A DNA stretch of 5,600 bases from contig JAEEZP010000081.1 in NCBI GenBank assembly GCA_016291915.1, positions 1-5,600 of the forward strand, read 5' to 3'. Of the stretch, positions 4,600 through 5,600 are shown piece by piece. Both the position numbers and the translations under genes were made by a program. Positions within the stretch are counted from its first letter, which is position 1. The number at the start of each line of letters is the position of its first letter. The notes beneath the pieces were generated by a model that was not told where the DNA came from, made no database searches, and saw nothing but the letters and a program-made list of their open reading frames with translations. This DNA is from Prevotella sp. (GTDB lineage Bacteria; Bacteroidota; Bacteroidia; Bacteroidales; Bacteroidaceae).

Positions 4600-5600
4600 A
4601 TGTTTACGATGGAGATAACACGGCTGATAGAACGGTGCAGACAGGGGGATGCGGATGCTCTCGGAGAACTGTATAAGGCATACGCCCGGCATATGAGGGG
4701 CGTGTGCCGGCGTTATATCAGCGACGAGCAGACGGTGGAGGATGTGCTACACGACGCTTTCGTGATTATCTTTACTTCGTTCGACCGGCTGCGCGACGGA
4801 AGACGGGCAGAGGCTTGGATGACGGCCATCACAAGGAACGTGGCATCGAAATGCAAGGATCATCTGGAGGCAATGCCAATGGTTTCGCTTGACGAGACGA
4901 GCGAGGCAGAGCTGATTGCCACTGAGAACGAGGAAAAGGATGTGCGAGGTGTCCCACTGGGTGAGGTAGTGAGAATGATTGACCGACTGCCTGATGGCTA
5001 CGGGCAGGTGTTCCGGTTGTCGGTGTTCGAAGGCATGACGCACAAGGAGATTGCCGACATGCTGGGCATAGAGCCCCATTCATCATCGTCGCAACTGGCA
5101 CGGGCGAAGAAGATGCTCCGCAAGATGATACAACAGTATTGGGCTGCCATGCTTCTGCTGTTACTCATGCCCGTCACATTCTTTCTGTTCAGAAAAGGTG
5201 ACACAGCGGTCAAAGAAGAGAAGCCAATTATGGCGAAACAGAAAGACATGCCGAAATCGCCAAAAGAATCTCCGACAGAACGGCCACAGGAACCTGTGAT
5301 TGTCGCATTGTCCGTGCATCGTACAACAGTCATGGCAACTGAAGCCCTGCAATCGGTAACCGTCCGTGTGACAGATTCCATCACGGCTGACTCCTTATCA
5401 AACATGCTAGCTCAGGAGCAGATGATTCCAAACGCTACATCGACAGACACGACAAAGATTATTCGCAGGGTAGATCTGCCACATGACGATATCGCAGAGT
5501 TGTTCCCCGACAAGTCTGCCACAAATATCAATAACGGCAAGAAATGGTCGTTAGAACTGGCTTACGCAGGGCAGTTCGACGAGCAGAACCGTTATCATCA
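4600..5600 (+). CDS. ECF sigma factor fused to a transmembrane helix and a probable outer-membrane beta-strand domain (partial, C-terminus outside window)
   Basis: One frame runs without a stop from ATG 4600 through the window end: 333 full codons. Residues about 8-85 are sigma region 2 (ALGELYKAYARHMRGVCRRY, VEDVLHDAFVIIFTSFDRL, AWMTAITRNVASK). Residues about 124-176 are region 4 (MIDRLPDGYGQVFRLSVFEG, then the helix-turn-helix THKEIADMLGIEPHSSSSQL and ARAKKMLRKM). An ordinary ECF protein would end here. Instead a hydrophobic helix follows at 181-197 (WAAMLLLLLMPVTFFLF), then about 115 hydrophilic residues, first rich in Lys, Glu and Pro. At 314-326 begins an alternating KKWSLELAYAGQF segment, like the first strand of an outer-membrane barrel. 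Predicted topology: sigma part in cytoplasm, linker in periplasm, C-terminus in or at the outer membrane. ATG 4609 (fourth codon) is an alternative start. The sigma and helix parts are certain from the frame; the barrel is inferred from one strand. I believe related fused sigma factors exist in Bacteroidales, but I know of no defined role. Confidence 0.85.
   Translation, partial: MFTMEITRLIERCRQGDADALGELYKAYARHMRGVCRRYISDEQTVEDVLHDAFVIIFTSFDRLRDGRRAEAWMTAITRNVASKCKDHLEAMPMVSLDETSEAELIATENEEKDVRGVPLGEVVRMIDRLPDGYGQVFRLSVFEGMTHKEIADMLGIEPHSSSSQLARAKKMLRKMIQQYWAAMLLLLLMPVTFFLFRKGDTAVKEEKPIMAKQKDMPKSPKESPTERPQEPVIVALSVHRTTVMATEALQSVTVRVTDSITADSLSNMLAQEQMIPNATSTDTTKIIRRVDLPHDDIAELFPDKSATNINNGKKWSLELAYAGQFDEQNRYH

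Noticed and set aside
4704..5405. Antisense and off-frame open frames over the sigma-fusion gene (4704-4892, 4747-5079, 4829-5101, 4998-5405, 5161-5352)
   Set aside because: All overlap the frame with clear sigma region 2 and region 4 motifs and have no family features of their own.

Overview
The window looks like chromosomal DNA from a member of the Bacteroidales, most likely Prevotella-like. The evidence is a SusC-type TonB-dependent receptor with an N-terminal STN domain, a FecI/FecR pair of Bacteroidetes type, an IS982-type insertion sequence with close relatives in this order, promoter boxes of the Bacteroides TAnnTTTG type, and A-rich leaders in place of strong Shine-Dalgarno sites. Genus-level assignment is inference.

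Layout. On the minus strand, read from about 3473 down to 1, lies a trans-envelope signalling cluster in transcription order: an ECF sigma factor (3437-2877), a FecR-type anti-sigma factor (about 2716-1553) and the first 505 codons of a SusC-like receptor (1515 to the window edge at 1). A well-formed TTTG/TACCTTTG promoter sits just upstream of the sigma gene. A perfect 21-bp tandem duplication lies between the sigma and fecR genes. Only 37 bp separate fecR from the receptor gene.

Next comes a 699-bp decayed insertion sequence (3512-4210) with 19-bp imperfect terminal inverted repeats. Its IS982-type transposase keeps both ends but has lost the middle, including most of the expected catalytic core, and the two ends are now in different frames. 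Its left end lies 13 bp from the sigma promoter.

A 389-bp AT-rich non-coding stretch (4211-4599) follows. It carries several dyads and direct repeats: a perfect 13-bp inverted repeat that contains a TACCTTTG box, a GC-rich stem-loop, a 12-bp direct repeat at 21-bp spacing, and a 17-bp dyad.

On the plus strand from 4600 to the right edge is a second, unrelated ECF sigma factor. It is continuous in one frame with a transmembrane helix, a long hydrophilic linker and the start of what looks like an outer-membrane beta-strand domain. No stop codon occurs before the window ends.

How it fits together. In the minus-strand cluster the receptor's STN domain would contact the periplasmic part of FecR when ligand is imported, releasing the sigma factor to transcribe the cluster's targets. 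The plus-strand gene seems to place a sigma factor, a membrane anchor and a periplasmic/outer-membrane part in one polypeptide, so it may do the same kind of job without separate anti-sigma and receptor proteins. That fusion is the most interesting item here. The two sigma genes point away from each other, with the IS remnant between them.
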